DNA of 41,522 nucleotides from Alphaproteobacteria bacterium. Lineage in GTDB: Bacteria; Pseudomonadota; Alphaproteobacteria; UBA11222. A program made the translations under genes and the position numbers. Location of the stretch: assembly GCA_009693835.1 (NCBI GenBank), contig SHWM01000015.1, positions 1-41,522 on the forward strand. The letters are read 5' to 3'. The notes beneath the pieces were generated by a model. It searched no databases, was not told where the DNA came from, and saw only the letters and a list, made by a program, of their open reading frames with translations. The number at the start of each line of letters is the position of its first letter. Position 1 is the stretch's first letter. Positions 33,681 to 41,522 of the stretch are shown here, piece after piece.

Positions 33681-34253
33681 TTAATCCGCCGGCTTGAAGG
33701 CCATGGCCCGCTGCACGGCCTCGCGTTTTTGCTCTGACGTCAATCGCGCGGCCAGTTTCACCAGTTCATCCGCATCAAATTCGAGAAAACCGTTTTTGGC
33801 GGACAGATAATACCATTTATAGGCGTCGACCAGGTCAGGCGCGCCTGATTCATCTGAACCGTAGAGGCGGCCCAGATTGAACTGACAATTCGCGATATTG
33901 CGCGAGGCGCATTTGTTGTACCAGAATGCGGCCTTTTCACGTGACGGTTCCACCCCTGCCCCCGCTTCGTAAAATGAGCCGATGGCGAACTGCGCCCTGG
34001 CATGTCCGCCCTCCGCTGCAAGAATGTACCATTTAGCCGCTTCGGGGAGGTTTTCGGGTTCCGCGAGCCCGGATTCATAATAATCCCCCAGCCTGAATTC
34101 AGCCTCATGGTCGTGATTCGTCCCGGACACCTTTTTCCACCACAACACCGCATCTGCATAGTGGCCGCTGTCAAACAGATCCTTGCCCCCGTCCGCCATC
34201 ACGGGCGACAGCACACCCAGCATGATCGCGACCCCAAGCAGCCAGCGGAGCAT
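33681..34253 (-). CDS. Secreted Sel1-repeat protein, paralog 2
   Basis: The 190-residue protein has a signal peptide ending SPVMA (about residue 22), then a helical start FDSGHYADAVLWWKKV and three Sel1-like repeats, recognised by AEFRLGDYYESGL, AQFAIGSFYEAGAG and CQFNLGRLYGSD, each ending in an AAxWY-type helix. Sel1 repeats form a superhelix for protein contacts. ATG 34253 gives a proper signal peptide; an upstream extension in the frame runs through the preceding gene and is not real. It lies 14 bases after its paralog, with which it shares the C-terminal text AYKWYYLxAxxGFxEF. Confidence 0.85.
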   Translation of the reverse strand: MLRWLLGVAIMLGVLSPVMADGGKDLFDSGHYADAVLWWKKVSGTNHDHEAEFRLGDYYESGLAEPENLPEAAKWYILAAEGGHARAQFAIGSFYEAGAGVEPSREKAAFWYNKCASRNIANCQFNLGRLYGSDESGAPDLVDAYKWYYLSAKNGFLEFDADELVKLAARLTSEQKREAVQRAMAFKPAD

Positions 34254-34267
34254 GTAATTGCGCGCCT

Positions 34268-34930
34268 TTAACGCACAATTGGTTTGGATTCGAATTCGCG
34301 GGCCATGCGAATGGCGTCCCGCACCTGCATGGGCTGCATCCCGCGGCCGAGTGTTTCCAGGGCCGGACCGCCAAATTCCACAAACCCCTGCTGCGCCGCC
34401 AGATAATACCACTTATAGGCGGCCACCGGGTCCTTCGGAATGCCAACGCCATCTTCATACATCACGGCGATATTATACTGACAGGCCACCTGGCCGCGCT
34501 CCGCCCCCTCCAGAAACCAGTGCGCCGCCTGTTCAAGTGACTTTTCCACGCCAAGCCCATCATCATAGAGCGAACCCAGGTCAAAATGCGCCCGTTCATC
34601 GCCCTTTTCCGCAGCTTTGGTCAGCCATTTGGCGGCTTCCTCGAAATTACGCTCCACCACAACGTCCTTGTCGCGCGAAACCCCATCCCTGTAGGCTGCG
34701 CCGACCCGGTAGAGGGCATTCACGCTGCCCTTTTTTTCAGCTGCATCCTTCCACCACGCCATTGCCTTTTCGTAGTGCCCCTGCTTGAACAGCCGGTCGC
34801 CCTGATCAACGTCCACATCTGGGGCGGTCTTCTTAGGTGGCGTAGCATTGGCCGCTACAGCCGGGCCCGCCAGCGAGACGCCCAGAATGGCCACAGCGGC
34901 GGCCTTAAATAATGTTTCCCTGATGCGCAT
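34268..34930 (-). CDS. Secreted Sel1-repeat protein, paralog 1
   Basis: The 220-residue protein has a signal peptide with cleavage after GPAVA (about residue 26), a short linker rich in Thr, Pro and Lys, then FKQGHYEKAMAWWKDAAEKK and Sel1 repeats: ALYRVGAAYRDGV, AHFDLGSLYDDGLGV, CQYNIAVMYEDGVGI. It is a periplasmic scaffold candidate. The tandem copy downstream indicates duplication. It lies 95 bases after ygfA; that gap shows a CCGGGT/ACCCGG hairpin but no T run. Confidence 0.87.
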   Translation of the reverse strand: MRIRETLFKAAAVAILGVSLAGPAVAANATPPKKTAPDVDVDQGDRLFKQGHYEKAMAWWKDAAEKKGSVNALYRVGAAYRDGVSRDKDVVVERNFEEAAKWLTKAAEKGDERAHFDLGSLYDDGLGVEKSLEQAAHWFLEGAERGQVACQYNIAVMYEDGVGIPKDPVAAYKWYYLAAQQGFVEFGGPALETLGRGMQPMQVRDAIRMAREFESKPIVR

Positions 34931-35025
34931 TACATACCTCTTTTACGGCTGTTTTTGGAGAAGCCACTAAGAGATAGTAAACTAGAAGCCCGCTTCCAAT
35001 ACGAAACAATTTTTCTTGCCCGGGT

Positions 35026-35643
35026 TTAGGGTTCACCCGGCGGACCAGAAACCCTTGACCAGACAATTCCGGTCTCGGTGACCACGGCGTCCAGCCTGGC
35101 GTCCCCATCCCCGGCAGGCACCTGCTGCACCCGTTGAGCGGAAAAGGCCAACCCGGCCGCCATCTGGCATTTGCCGGTAGTGCGCAGGACAGTCATCGTG
35201 CGGTCATAAAAGCCGCCGCCATAGCCCAGCCGATAGCCCTGACGGTCAAATGCCAATAAGGGCGCGATCACTATATCCGGCAGCACTTCATGCGCGCCCG
35301 GCGGCGGCCCCATCGTCCCCAACCCCGCTGGGACCAGAGGCGCGCCTGGCTGCCACTCCCGGAATATCAACCGGCCAGAATCACCTTCAACAACTGGCAG
35401 CACCAGCCGGCCGCCGCGCGCTGCGATGGCCTCCATCAGGGGTCTTGAATCAAATTCGTCCCGGACAGGCCAGTAACCCGCTATAATAGCACCGCCAGGA
35501 AGTTCTATGGATTTTAGAAAATGCGCGCGGGCCGCCACATAGGCTTCCGGCGGCGCCCGCTTGAACAGGACGGCCCGCTTGGCGCGCATCTCGCCGCGCA
35601 GTTCAGATTTCAGCCGCTGAATATCTCCAGATACCTGGGTCAC
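35026..35643 (-). CDS. ygfA: 5-formyltetrahydrofolate cyclo-ligase
   Basis: The 205-residue enzyme turns 5-formyl-THF into 5,10-methenyl-THF with ATP. It has SELRGEMRAKRAVL near the start, YWPVRDEFDSRPLM, and the family signature YRLGYGGGFYDRTM. The start is GTG 35643, six bases after the zapA stop. The zapA-ygfA pair is a widely conserved order. No 6S RNA is visible in the six-base gap where it often lies in other groups. Confidence 0.93.
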   Translation of the reverse strand: MTQVSGDIQRLKSELRGEMRAKRAVLFKRAPPEAYVAARAHFLKSIELPGGAIIAGYWPVRDEFDSRPLMEAIAARGGRLVLPVVEGDSGRLIFREWQPGAPLVPAGLGTMGPPPGAHEVLPDIVIAPLLAFDRQGYRLGYGGGFYDRTMTVLRTTGKCQMAAGLAFSAQRVQQVPAGDGDARLDAVVTETGIVWSRVSGPPGEP

Positions 35644-35649
35644 ATCCGT

Positions 35650-35967
35650 TTACAGGGTTTCAAGGCGCCCGGTTAACGCCTCCAGGCGAGAGGCAGAGGT
35701 GTCAAATATTTCCGCCAGCCTGTCTGCACCCGATGGACCGAGTGCCGCCAGTCCTCCGGTAGCTTCGGTCGCGTCGCTTAATTCATCGGCAATGACAATG
35801 CCCGCCATCAGCAACAATTGTGCGTCACTGACATTCGTGCCGCTTCCCCTGACGGCGTTGATCTTTGCATCGACATACTGGGCCAGTTCCAGCAAATGAG
35901 CTTCCTCGCCGTCCCCGCACGTCAAATCATACTCACGTCCATTCACTTTTACTGTTACCTGCGGCAT
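35650..35967 (-). CDS. zapA: Cell division protein ZapA
   Basis: The 105-residue protein starts with VTVKVNGREYDLTCGDGEE and LLELAQYVDAKINAVR, the ZapA N-terminal signature, followed by AQLLLMAGIVIADELSDA and a coiled-coil tail. ZapA bundles FtsZ filaments at the division ring. It lies between the DUF4164 coiled-coil gene and ygfA on the same strand. Confidence 0.92.
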   Translation of the reverse strand: MPQVTVKVNGREYDLTCGDGEEAHLLELAQYVDAKINAVRGSGTNVSDAQLLLMAGIVIADELSDATEATGGLAALGPSGADRLAEIFDTSASRLEALTGRLETL

Positions 35968-36003
35968 TTTATATCATCCCATGTTTATCCAAGTTCGGGC
36001 GCC

Positions 36004-36267
36004 TCAGGAACTCAGCACATCGTGCAGACTGGCGATTGCGCCATCAAGCCGCTGCGCGGTGGACGCCTGCTGCTGGCGCAGCCGCTCATATGACTTTTGC
36101 AGTGCAGCATGCTCGGCCTCCAGCGCGGCATGGCGCGCCCGGAGCAAGGACAATTCCCGTGCCGCTTCCTGGCGTTGGCTGGCCCGTTTCCCTGCCGCTT
36201 CCAGCGCGGCTTCCAGTGCCGAAGCCGCCCGTACAAACCGTTCCTGCGCCGCATCGAAAGACGCCAT
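36004..36267 (-). CDS. DUF4164-like coiled-coil protein
   Basis: This 87-residue protein is almost entirely a coiled coil (heptads through EALEAAGKRASQRQEAAREL and on to SYERLRQQQASTAQRL). Small coiled-coil genes of the DUF4164 type sit beside zapA in alphaproteobacteria, so a division role alongside ZapA, comparable to ZapB, is a fair inference. It is divergent from tkt; the 148-base gap 36268-36415 shows a weak TTGACG at 36357 and nothing else. Confidence 0.75.
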   Translation of the reverse strand: MASFDAAQERFVRAASALEAALEAAGKRASQRQEAARELSLLRARHAALEAEHAALQKSYERLRQQQASTAQRLDGAIASLHDVLSS

Positions 36268-36415
36268 GCGCCCTGCTCCCGTTTGATATTGATTCAGGCG
36301 CAGAGTAAGCCTCCTTTAGGCGTCCGGCAATACGCACCTGAGGGGTCATCCTGCACTTGACGATTGCCCCTTAACATGATCAATCAGTTGAAAAGTCTTA
36401 CAGGAGCATGGCAGC

Positions 36416-38434
36416 GTGGCGACGGCAGAATCACAGGAGTCAACTGGCCTGCTATTAGGCGCCGTCCAGCGCAGCATGGCCAACGCCATACGCGCCCTGA
36501 GCATGGATGCCGTGCAAAAAGCCAATAGCGGCCATCCCGGCATGCCGATGGGCATGGCCGACGTTGCCACCGTGCTGTTTACGCAGTTTCTTAAATTTGA
36601 TCCGGCCGATCCGGAATGGCCGGACCGCGACCGGTTCGTGCTTTCCGCCGGGCATGGGTCGATGCTGCTCTATTCGCTGCTGCATCTGACCGGGTATGCC
36701 GGCATGCCCCTGCAGGAAATCATTAATTTCCGCCAGCTTGGCAGCCTGTGCCCCGGGCATACGGAATATGGCCATGTGCCCGGCATCGAAACCACCACCG
36801 GCCCGTTGGGCCAGGGCATTGGCAATGCCGTCGGCATGGCGATAGCCGAACGCCTGCTGGCTATCCAATTCGGCCCCGAGATCGTCGATCATCACACCTA
36901 TGTGATCGCCGGGGATGGCTGTTTGATGGAAGGCATCAGCCACGAGGCGCTGGGTCTGGCTGGACATCTAAAACTGAACAAACTGATTATATTGTTCGAT
37001 GACAACAGCATCACGATCGACGGCGCCACCAGGCTGTCCACGAGCGAGGATGTGCAGGCGCGGCTGCGCGCCTATGGTTGGAACACGCTGGAGGCCGATG
37101 GGCACGCCCCCCTGGCCGTCGCACATGCGCTGGAACATGCCAAACTCAGCGACAAACCGACCCTCATTGCCTGCAGGACCACGATCGGATTCGGCGCGCC
37201 CACCAAGGCGGGGACCGCAGATGCGCATGGATCGCCGCTGGGCGAGAAAGAAGTCGGCGCCGCACGCGAGGCGCTGGGCTGGAAATCACCGCCTTTTGAA
37301 ATTCCCGAATCCATCCTGAAGGCCTGGCGTAAATTTGGCGGCCGCGGGGCGGCCCAGTCGGCGGCATGGCGGCAGAGGCTGGCCGGATTGCCGGCAGGGA
37401 AACGTGCAGAATTTGAACGGCGCCTATCCGGCAAATTGCCGCAGCAGTTTGACGCCGCCATCCTCACCTACAAGAAAAAGCTGGCGGACGAAAAGCCAAA
37501 CGTCGCCACGCGCAAGGCCTCGCAAAACGCCCTGGACGTGATCAACGCAATAGTCCCTGAAACCGTCGGCGGGTCAGCCGACCTGACCGGATCAGTTAAT
37601 ACAAAATCGGCAGGCATGAAGGCCATTGCGCCAGATGATTTTAGCGGGCGTTATATTTATTATGGCATACGCGAACATGGCATGGCCGCCGCGATGAACG
37701 GCATGGCGTTGCATGGCGGCGTCGTTCCCTATAGCGGCACCTTTCTGGTGTTCAGCGATTACTGCCGGCCCTCGCTCCGGCTGGCCGCGATGATGCGCCA
37801 GCGCGTCATTCACGTCATGACGCATGATTCCATCGGGTTGGGGGAAGACGGCCCGACCCACCAGCCCATAGAACATCTGGCCAGCCTGCGCGCCATTCCT
37901 GATCTGCTGGTGTTCCGCCCGGCGGACGCCACGGAAACCGCCGAATGCTGGCAATTGGCGCTGCAATCACAGGACCGGCCCAGCGTGATCAGTCTTACAC
38001 GGCAGAACCTCGCCCCTGCCCGGCTGGAATATGTGGCGGAAAATCTTTGCGCGCGCGGTGCCTACGAATTGCTGCCCGCCGCCGGCAGGGCCAGGGTAAC
38101 TTTGATCGCCACCGGGTCAGAGGTGGAAATCGCCATGGCGGCGCGCGATCTTCTGCAGGCGGATGGCGTGGGAACGCGGGTTGTCTCGGCCCCCTGTCTG
38201 GAGCTGTTTGACATGCAGTCGCCCGATTACCGCAGCCAAACCCTTGGACTGGACACCGTGCGCATCGCTATTGAGGCCGCCAGCACCATGGGTTGGGATC
38301 GTTATGTGGGCGATAAAGGCGGATTGATTGGCATCAACTCATTTGGCGCCAGCGCGCCCTATAAGGAATTGTATAAACATTTTGGTTTAACATCACAGGC
38401 CGTCGCGCAAAAGGCGCGCGACCTGCTCGGGTAG
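36416..38434 (+). CDS. tkt: Transketolase
   Basis: The 672-residue thiamine-diphosphate enzyme has [13 protein letters not shown] near the N terminus, the TPP motif [23 protein letters not shown], and in the middle domain [17 protein letters not shown] and [15 protein letters not shown]. It moves two-carbon units in the pentose phosphate pathway. The start is GTG 36416 with AGGAG nine bases upstream; an ATG at 36408 is out of frame. It leads an operon with gap and pgk. Confidence 0.96.
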   Translation: MATAESQESTGLLLGAVQRSMANAIRALSMDAVQKANSGHPGMPMGMADVATVLFTQFLKFDPADPEWPDRDRFVLSAGHGSMLLYSLLHLTGYAGMPLQEIINFRQLGSLCPGHTEYGHVPGIETTTGPLGQGIGNAVGMAIAERLLAIQFGPEIVDHHTYVIAGDGCLMEGISHEALGLAGHLKLNKLIILFDDNSITIDGATRLSTSEDVQARLRAYGWNTLEADGHAPLAVAHALEHAKLSDKPTLIACRTTIGFGAPTKAGTADAHGSPLGEKEVGAAREALGWKSPPFEIPESILKAWRKFGGRGAAQSAAWRQRLAGLPAGKRAEFERRLSGKLPQQFDAAILTYKKKLADEKPNVATRKASQNALDVINAIVPETVGGSADLTGSVNTKSAGMKAIAPDDFSGRYIYYGIREHGMAAAMNGMALHGGVVPYSGTFLVFSDYCRPSLRLAAMMRQRVIHVMTHDSIGLGEDGPTHQPIEHLASLRAIPDLLVFRPADATETAECWQLALQSQDRPSVISLTRQNLAPARLEYVAENLCARGAYELLPAAGRARVTLIATGSEVEIAMAARDLLQADGVGTRVVSAPCLELFDMQSPDYRSQTLGLDTVRIAIEAASTMGWDRYVGDKGGLIGINSFGASAPYKELYKHFGLTSQAVAQKARDLLG

Positions 38435-38450
38435 ATGAGGGAGAAAGAAT

Positions 38451-39458
38451 ATGGCCCTGCGTGTGGCGATTAACGGGTTTGGACGCATTGGACGCAACAT
38501 TCTGAGGGGGATCGTTGAATCCGGCCGCAAGGATATACAGGTTGTCGCGCTCAATGATCTCGGGCCGGTCGAGACCAATGCGCATCTGCTGCGCTTTGAT
38601 TCCGTACACGGACGGTTTCCCGGTGAAGTGAAAACCACGGAGGATTCGATTGATTGCGGCACGGGCCCGATCAAGGTGACGGCGGAACGCGATCCGGCCA
38701 AGCTGCCCTGGAAAGCCCTGAACATCGACATTGCGCTTGAATGCACCGGATTTTTCACGGCCCGTGACGACGCGGCAAAACATCTGGCGGCGGGCGCGAA
38801 GCGCGTGCTGATTTCCGCCCCCGCGACGAATGCCGACCTGACGGTGGTTTATGGCGTCAACCATGACAAACTGACTGCGGCGCACCTGGTTGTATCCAAC
38901 GCCTCGTGCACCACCAACTGCCTCGCGCCCGTGGCCATGGTGCTGAATGACGCGGTTGGGATACAGCAGGGATTTATGACCACCATCCACGCCTATACTG
39001 GCGATCAGCCAACCCTCGACACCATGCATTCGGATTTATATCGCGGCCGGGCGGCGGCCCTGTCAATGATCCCAACCTCGACGGGCGCCGCCAAGGCGGT
39101 GGGCCTGGTGCTTCCGGAGCTGGCGGGCAAGCTGGATGGCACGGCCATTCGGGTGCCCACGCCAAATGTGTCGGTCATTGACCTTGTGTTCAATGCCGGA
39201 CGCGAAACCAGCATCAAGGAAATCAATGACGCCATTCTGAAGGCTTCTCAGGGCAAATTGAAAGGCATACTCGCGACAACAAACTTCAAGAATGTCTCGA
39301 TTGATTTCAATCATGATCCGGCGTCCTCGATCTTTGCATTTGACCAGACCCAGGTCACCGGCGGTAAACTGGTCCGTGTGCTGAGCTGGTATGACAATGA
39401 ATGGGGCTTCTCCAACCGTATGGCCGATACAGCGCTGGCGATGGGGAAATTTCTGTAG
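38451..39458 (+). CDS. gap: Glyceraldehyde-3-phosphate dehydrogenase
   Basis: The 335-residue enzyme has the NAD fold start [12 protein letters not shown] (5-16), catalytic Cys153 in [12 protein letters not shown], and [14 protein letters not shown] near the C terminus. It oxidises glyceraldehyde 3-phosphate with phosphate to 1,3-bisphosphoglycerate. It starts 16 bases after tkt with GAGGGAGA upstream, and pgk starts two bases after its stop. Confidence 0.96.
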   Translation: MALRVAINGFGRIGRNILRGIVESGRKDIQVVALNDLGPVETNAHLLRFDSVHGRFPGEVKTTEDSIDCGTGPIKVTAERDPAKLPWKALNIDIALECTGFFTARDDAAKHLAAGAKRVLISAPATNADLTVVYGVNHDKLTAAHLVVSNASCTTNCLAPVAMVLNDAVGIQQGFMTTIHAYTGDQPTLDTMHSDLYRGRAAALSMIPTSTGAAKAVGLVLPELAGKLDGTAIRVPTPNVSVIDLVFNAGRETSIKEINDAILKASQGKLKGILATTNFKNVSIDFNHDPASSIFAFDQTQVTGGKLVRVLSWYDNEWGFSNRMADTALAMGKFL

Positions 39459-39460
39459 GC

Positions 39461-40654
39461 ATGACTTACCGCACGCTTGATGATCTGAAGGTTGCGGGCA
39501 AGCGGGTGATCGTGCGCGTCGACATCAATGTGCCTATCAAGGACGGCAAGGTTACCGACGCCACCCGCATCGACCGAGTCGTGCCCACCATCCGCGAACT
39601 GACCGGCAAGGGTGCGCGAGTTGTTCTCCTGGCGCATTTTGGACGTCCCGACGGGAAGATCGTGAGCGATATGTCGCTAGCACCCGTCGCCGCGCCGCTG
39701 TCCCAGACTCTGGGCAGGCCGGTGCTGTTCGCGCCCGACTGTATCGGTCAGGTGGCGCAGGCCGCCGTGCAGTCGCTGCATGACGGGGAAATCGTGCTGC
39801 TGGAAAACACCCGCTTCCATGCCGGCGAGGAAAAAAACGACAGGGACTTCGCCAATAATCTGGCTGAGCTGGGCGATCTTTTTGTCAACGACGCCTTTTC
39901 CGCCGCGCATCGCGCGCATGCCTCAACCGAGGGGATTGCGCATCTGCTGCCCGCCGCTGCCGGGCGCGGGATGCAGGCGGAACTGGAAGCGCTGGGCAAG
40001 GCGCTGCGCCATCCCGAACGCCCGCTGGTGGCGGTTGTGGGCGGCGCAAAAATTTCATCGAAGCTCGATCTGCTCGGTAATCTCGTGCAGAAAGCAGATT
40101 GCCTGATCGTTGGCGGCGGCATGGCCAACACATTTCTGGCAGCGCTCGGAAAACCTGTCGGCGCCTCGCTGTGCGAACATGAACTCGGCGCGACGGCGCG
40201 TGAAATCATGGACAGGGCCAATACGGCCGGCTGTGAAATTCTGTTGCCGGCCCACGTAGTCGTGGCGAAAGAATTCAAGGCCAATACGCCCTCCCGATCC
40301 ATCGCCCTGTCTGCGATTGCGGCAGATGACATGATTCTGGACGTAGGCGGCGACACCATAGCCGAAATCATTACACGGTTCGAAAAAGCCAAAACCCTCG
40401 TTTGGAATGGCCCGCTGGGCGCATTTGAAATCGCGCCGTTTGACGCGGGCACGGCCATGGCGGCGAAGGCGGCAGCCGCGCTTACCCGGGCCGGACGCCT
40501 CTTGTCCGTGGCGGGCGGCGGCGATACAGTTGCGGCACTCAACCAGTCCGGCGCCGCCGGTGATTTCAGCTATGTCTCCACCGCAGGGGGTGCATTTCTT
40601 GAATGGCTTGAAGGCAAGGAATTGCCCGGCGTCAAGGCTCTGGAAACGGCATAG
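39461..40654 (+). CDS. pgk: Phosphoglycerate kinase
   Basis: The 397-residue enzyme starts with [20 protein letters not shown] and [17 protein letters not shown], followed by [23 protein letters not shown] in the hinge and the nucleotide-binding GGGDTVAAL near the end. It makes ATP from 1,3-bisphosphoglycerate. ATG 39461 is the family start; the longer frame from 39401 overlaps gap. The stop runs into the AGAGC repeat that begins at 40653. Confidence 0.96.
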   Translation: MTYRTLDDLKVAGKRVIVRVDINVPIKDGKVTDATRIDRVVPTIRELTGKGARVVLLAHFGRPDGKIVSDMSLAPVAAPLSQTLGRPVLFAPDCIGQVAQAAVQSLHDGEIVLLENTRFHAGEEKNDRDFANNLAELGDLFVNDAFSAAHRAHASTEGIAHLLPAAAGRGMQAELEALGKALRHPERPLVAVVGGAKISSKLDLLGNLVQKADCLIVGGGMANTFLAALGKPVGASLCEHELGATAREIMDRANTAGCEILLPAHVVVAKEFKANTPSRSIALSAIAADDMILDVGGDTIAEIITRFEKAKTLVWNGPLGAFEIAPFDAGTAMAAKAAAALTRAGRLLSVAGGGDTVAALNQSGAAGDFSYVSTAGGAFLEWLEGKELPGVKALETA

Positions 40655-40743
40655 AGCAATTCCCTTTATGATTGAACCCACTGGTTCAATCATAAACTGG
40701 TTCAATCATAAACTGGTTCAATCATAAAAGGTAAAATTGCTCT
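40653..40743. repeat. Intergenic palindrome, AGAGC family, with expanded right side
   Basis: Outer arms AGAGCAATT (40653-40661) and AATTGCTCT (40735-40743) pair perfectly. The inner left arm TTTATGATTGAACC (40665-40678) has a perfect partner in GGTTCAATCATAAA at 40683-40696 and again at 40715-40728, because the right arm lies in a triplicated 16-bp unit. The left arm overlaps the last two bases of the pgk stop codon. It shares its plan with 8668-8730. Confidence 0.85.
40680..40727. repeat. Three tandem copies of a 16-bp unit
   Basis: The unit ACTGGTTCAATCATAA occurs exactly three times (40680-40695, 40696-40711, 40712-40727). Each copy can pair with the single left arm at 40665-40678, so alternative hairpins are possible. 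Slippage during replication is the simplest origin. Confidence 0.9.
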
Positions 40744-40756
40744 AAATTACCAGATA

Positions 40757-40818
40757 GACCATGTTTTGCGGATCAGATGGGATCGCCCTGGGATATCCCA
40801 TCTGATCCGAACATGGTC
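40757..40818. repeat. Palindrome, GACCATGTT family, copy 2
   Basis: Outer arms GACCATGTT (40757-40765) and AACATGGTC (40810-40818) and inner arms CGGATCAGATGGGAT (40769-40783) and ATCCCATCTGATCCG (40795-40809) pair perfectly. The same left arms occur at 18086-18110. It lies 31 bases before fba and could act in the mRNA as a long hairpin between pgk and fba; it has no T run. Confidence 0.85.
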
Positions 40819-40848
40819 CAGACATTAATCCAGCAGGAGGATACGCAC

Positions 40849-41522
40849 ATGGATTTAGCCGCGTTAAACAAGATCGCCAACAAGATGGTTGAAACCAGCA
40901 AAGGCATTCTGGCGGCGGACGAAAGCGGCGGCACCATCAAAAAGCGCTTCGATCAGATCAAGCTGGAATCGACCGAGAATGCGCGCCGAGACTATCGCGA
41001 GATGCTGTTCCGTTCCGAGGGCATGAAACACATCAGCGGCGTCATTCTATATGATGAAACCGTCTGGCAGAAGGCGGCGGATGGCACGCCGCTGGTGAAG
41101 CTGATCGAAAAAGCTGGCGCCGTGCCTGGCATCAAGGTGGACGAAGGCACCGAGGAACTGGCTGGCGGCAAAGGTGATCTGGTGACAAAGGGGCTGGATA
41201 ATCTGTCCACCCGCCTGCCGAAATATTACGAGGCGGGCGCGCGCTTTGCCAAATGGCGCGCGGTCATCGACCCTACCGGCGGCCGTCCGGCCTATTCCGG
41301 CGTTCTGGCCAATGCGCATGCCCTGGCCCGCTATGCCAATCTCTGCCAGACCCACAATATTGTGCCTATCGTCGAGCCGGAAGTGCTGATGGATGGCGAT
41401 AATGATATCGACACCTGCTTCGCCATTACGCAATGGGTGCTGAAGGAAACTTTCCAGCAGCTTTTCTACATGAACGTGAAGCTCGAAGGCATTGTGCTAA
41501 AGCCGAACATGATCGTGCCGGG
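40849..41522 (+). CDS. fba: Class I fructose-bisphosphate aldolase, 3' end missing
   Basis: The first 224 residues of a class I (Schiff-base) aldolase are present; the frame is open at the right edge. The text SKGILAADESGGTIKKRF (17-34), ILYDETVW (66-73), GIKVDEGTEEL and KWRAVIDPTGGRP matches the class I family, and the window ends just after the Schiff-base lysine K218 in LEGIVLKPNM. It cleaves fructose 1,6-bisphosphate without a metal. ATG 40849 has AGGAGG (40835-40840) upstream, the strongest ribosome site in the window. It continues the tkt-gap-pgk group after the two palindromes. Confidence 0.93.
   Translation, partial: MDLAALNKIANKMVETSKGILAADESGGTIKKRFDQIKLESTENARRDYREMLFRSEGMKHISGVILYDETVWQKAADGTPLVKLIEKAGAVPGIKVDEGTEELAGGKGDLVTKGLDNLSTRLPKYYEAGARFAKWRAVIDPTGGRPAYSGVLANAHALARYANLCQTHNIVPIVEPEVLMDGDNDIDTCFAITQWVLKETFQQLFYMNVKLEGIVLKPNMIVP

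Noticed and set aside
34253..34412. 53-residue extension of the second Sel1 protein
   Set aside because: It overlaps the end of the first Sel1 gene in another frame and would put the signal peptide inside the protein.
35968..36415. 6S RNA near zapA/ygfA
   Set aside because: The gaps around zapA and ygfA are too short or show no long interrupted hairpin with a central bubble; nothing convincing on either strand.
40680..40727. CRISPR array
   Set aside because: The three 16-bp units are directly adjacent with no spacers, and there are no cas genes.

Overview
The window reads as chromosomal DNA of an alphaproteobacterium of moderately high GC content that I cannot place to genus. The evidence is a complete general amino acid transporter of the Aap type, an ATP12-family F1-ATPase chaperone, a DUF4164-zapA-ygfA block divergent from a transketolase-led glycolytic operon, and a fabG-acpP-fabF-yicC-gmk series. 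Almost every gene is housekeeping or cell-envelope in character. I see no insertion sequence, prophage, CRISPR array or rRNA operon. One tRNA gene is present.

Layout. 1-3057 (minus): three genes for a diacetamido sugar nucleotide, with a fused WbpB-WbpD protein, then WbpE, then WbpA cut by the window edge. 3175-8490 (minus): a tightly overlapping type II secretion operon gspE-F-G-H-I-J-K, with a shortened GspF and without gspC, D, L or M. 8810-11768 (plus): a secreted multiheme cytochrome c with one CX4CH heme site, followed by an MFS transporter with a large periplasmic loop. 11819-12251: tRNA-Pro(UGG), an inverted-repeat segment and an AT-rich GIY-YIG gene. 12415-15395 (plus): parE, a DUF4242 protein and a lipoprotein. 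15392-16168 (minus): an SDR dehydrogenase. 16454-17863 (plus): a DEAD-box RNA helicase. 17864-18317: a gene-free stretch filled with nested palindromic repeats.

18318-28780 (minus): propionyl-CoA carboxylase (pccB-pccA), atp12, queF, aapJQMP and an unpaired membrane histidine kinase. 28965-29417 (minus): a small protein of the deazaflavin (F420)-dependent nitroreductase-like family. 29546-33568 (plus): fabG, acpP, fabF, yicC, gmk. 33681-36267 (minus): two tandem Sel1-repeat proteins, ygfA, zapA and a coiled-coil DUF4164 protein. 36416-41522 (plus): tkt-gap-pgk, a repeat cluster, then a class I fba cut by the right edge.

The strongest non-gene signal is a family of intergenic palindromes at three loci (8668-8730, 17865-18186, 40653-40818). 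Outer arms begin AGAGC and inner arms enclose GAACC/GGTTC; the arm sequences differ between copies while pairing within each intact copy is kept. One copy carries a 16-bp unit in three tandem copies. No single locus is plainly a new defence or mobile system. The most unusual items are the palindrome family, the cytochrome/MFS pair, the WbpB-WbpD fusion, the shortened GspF and the tRNA-linked GIY-YIG segment.
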